Below, in pieces: positions 63,791 to 64,000 of a DNA stretch of 64,000 nucleotides (positions are counted from its first letter, which is position 1; each line of letters starts with the position of its first letter). The position numbers were made by a program, and so were the translations under genes. The stretch lies in assembly GCF_900114345.1 (NCBI RefSeq), contig NZ_FOZJ01000002.1:1268117-1332116 (forward strand). Reading direction: 5' to 3'. This stretch comes from Microbacterium sp. cf046 (GTDB taxonomy: Bacteria > Actinomycetota > Actinomycetes > Actinomycetales > Microbacteriaceae). The notes beneath the pieces are model-generated. The model was not told the DNA's origin and did not search any database. It saw only the letters and a list, made by a program, of their open reading frames with translations.

Positions 63791-64000
63791 TCACCTGTTC
63801 ACAGACACGACGGAACGGCGTCACGAAGGCCTCTCCCCCAACCCAAGCAACTGAACGGGTCCCTGAGCGGGCGCTGATCGCCGGCCTTGTAACGGTCGGC
63901 GCGTAGAGGGACCGGTAAGCGAACGCGCTCGGGCCCGGGCGCGACCTGCGCTAAACGCGCACTGCACTGAGGCGGACCGGCGATCGTGCCTTCAGAACGC
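63791..64000. other. Right end of the window without a recognised gene
   Basis: Nothing in these 210 bases resembles a gene, RNA or repeat seen elsewhere in the window. Confidence 0.4.

Overview
The window is high-GC chromosomal DNA from an actinobacterium, most likely a Microbacteriaceae member close to Microbacterium. This rests on gene content, the rsmA/ispE/metG/tatD neighbourhood, HspR-type operators, very many GTG starts, and a TANNNT box placed about six bases before the start codon of many genes, which is the pattern of leaderless actinobacterial transcripts. No tRNA, rRNA, CRISPR array, prophage or insertion sequence was recognised. The assignment to genus is inference.

Layout. 1-16.1 kb: housekeeping genes, mostly on the minus strand (ispE, rsmA, tatD, metG, rsmI), interrupted by accessory genes: two aldo/keto reductases, a Stealth-family sugar-phosphate transferase, a CpdA-like phosphodiesterase, a sugar/H+ symporter, a protein O-mannosyltransferase, a YyaL-type thioredoxin-domain protein, an ArsR-type regulator and a GyrI-like protein. 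A repeat-rich gap lies at 15.25-15.6 kb. 16.2-25.6 kb: the HrpA helicase, a quinone oxidoreductase, metY, araD, a Gfo/Idh/MocA oxidoreductase and a NYN/OST-HTH RNA-binding protein.

25.6-33.7 kb: a sugar-uptake island with a ROK regulator followed by two complete, paralogous XylF-type ABC transporters. Each is ordered binding protein, single-domain ATPase, permease. The second has its own regulatory region with a pair of AGTGCACT palindromes and ends at a strong terminator. With araD and the oxidoreductase nearby, pentose uptake is the likeliest role.

33.7-43.7 kb: a methyltransferase, a sirtuin and LigB overlap in tight order, followed by small genes and then the molybdenum-cofactor set: a MoeB/rhodanese protein, moeA, a moaC-mog fusion and moaE on plus, meeting moaD and moaA on minus. 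Next (43.9-46.0 kb) is a likely user of the cofactor: a sulfite-oxidase-type protein, a flavin reductase, a small zinc-ribbon protein and a UPF0303 protein, in one overlapping operon.

46-55 kb: a VOC protein, an EI24 membrane protein, a Clp-type disaggregase under two HspR operators (HAIR), and a divergent quinone reductase/TetR pair around a 29-bp palindrome. The TetR gene overlaps a 968-residue kinase/M23-like/class-III-aminotransferase fusion. 55-64 kb: mostly surface proteins, including a collagen-like membrane protein, a 1001-residue HYR-repeat secreted protein, a small secreted protein, a lipoprotein with an internal duplication and a one-pass membrane protein. A short CDF transporter and a pterin-dehydratase-like/VOC fusion follow.
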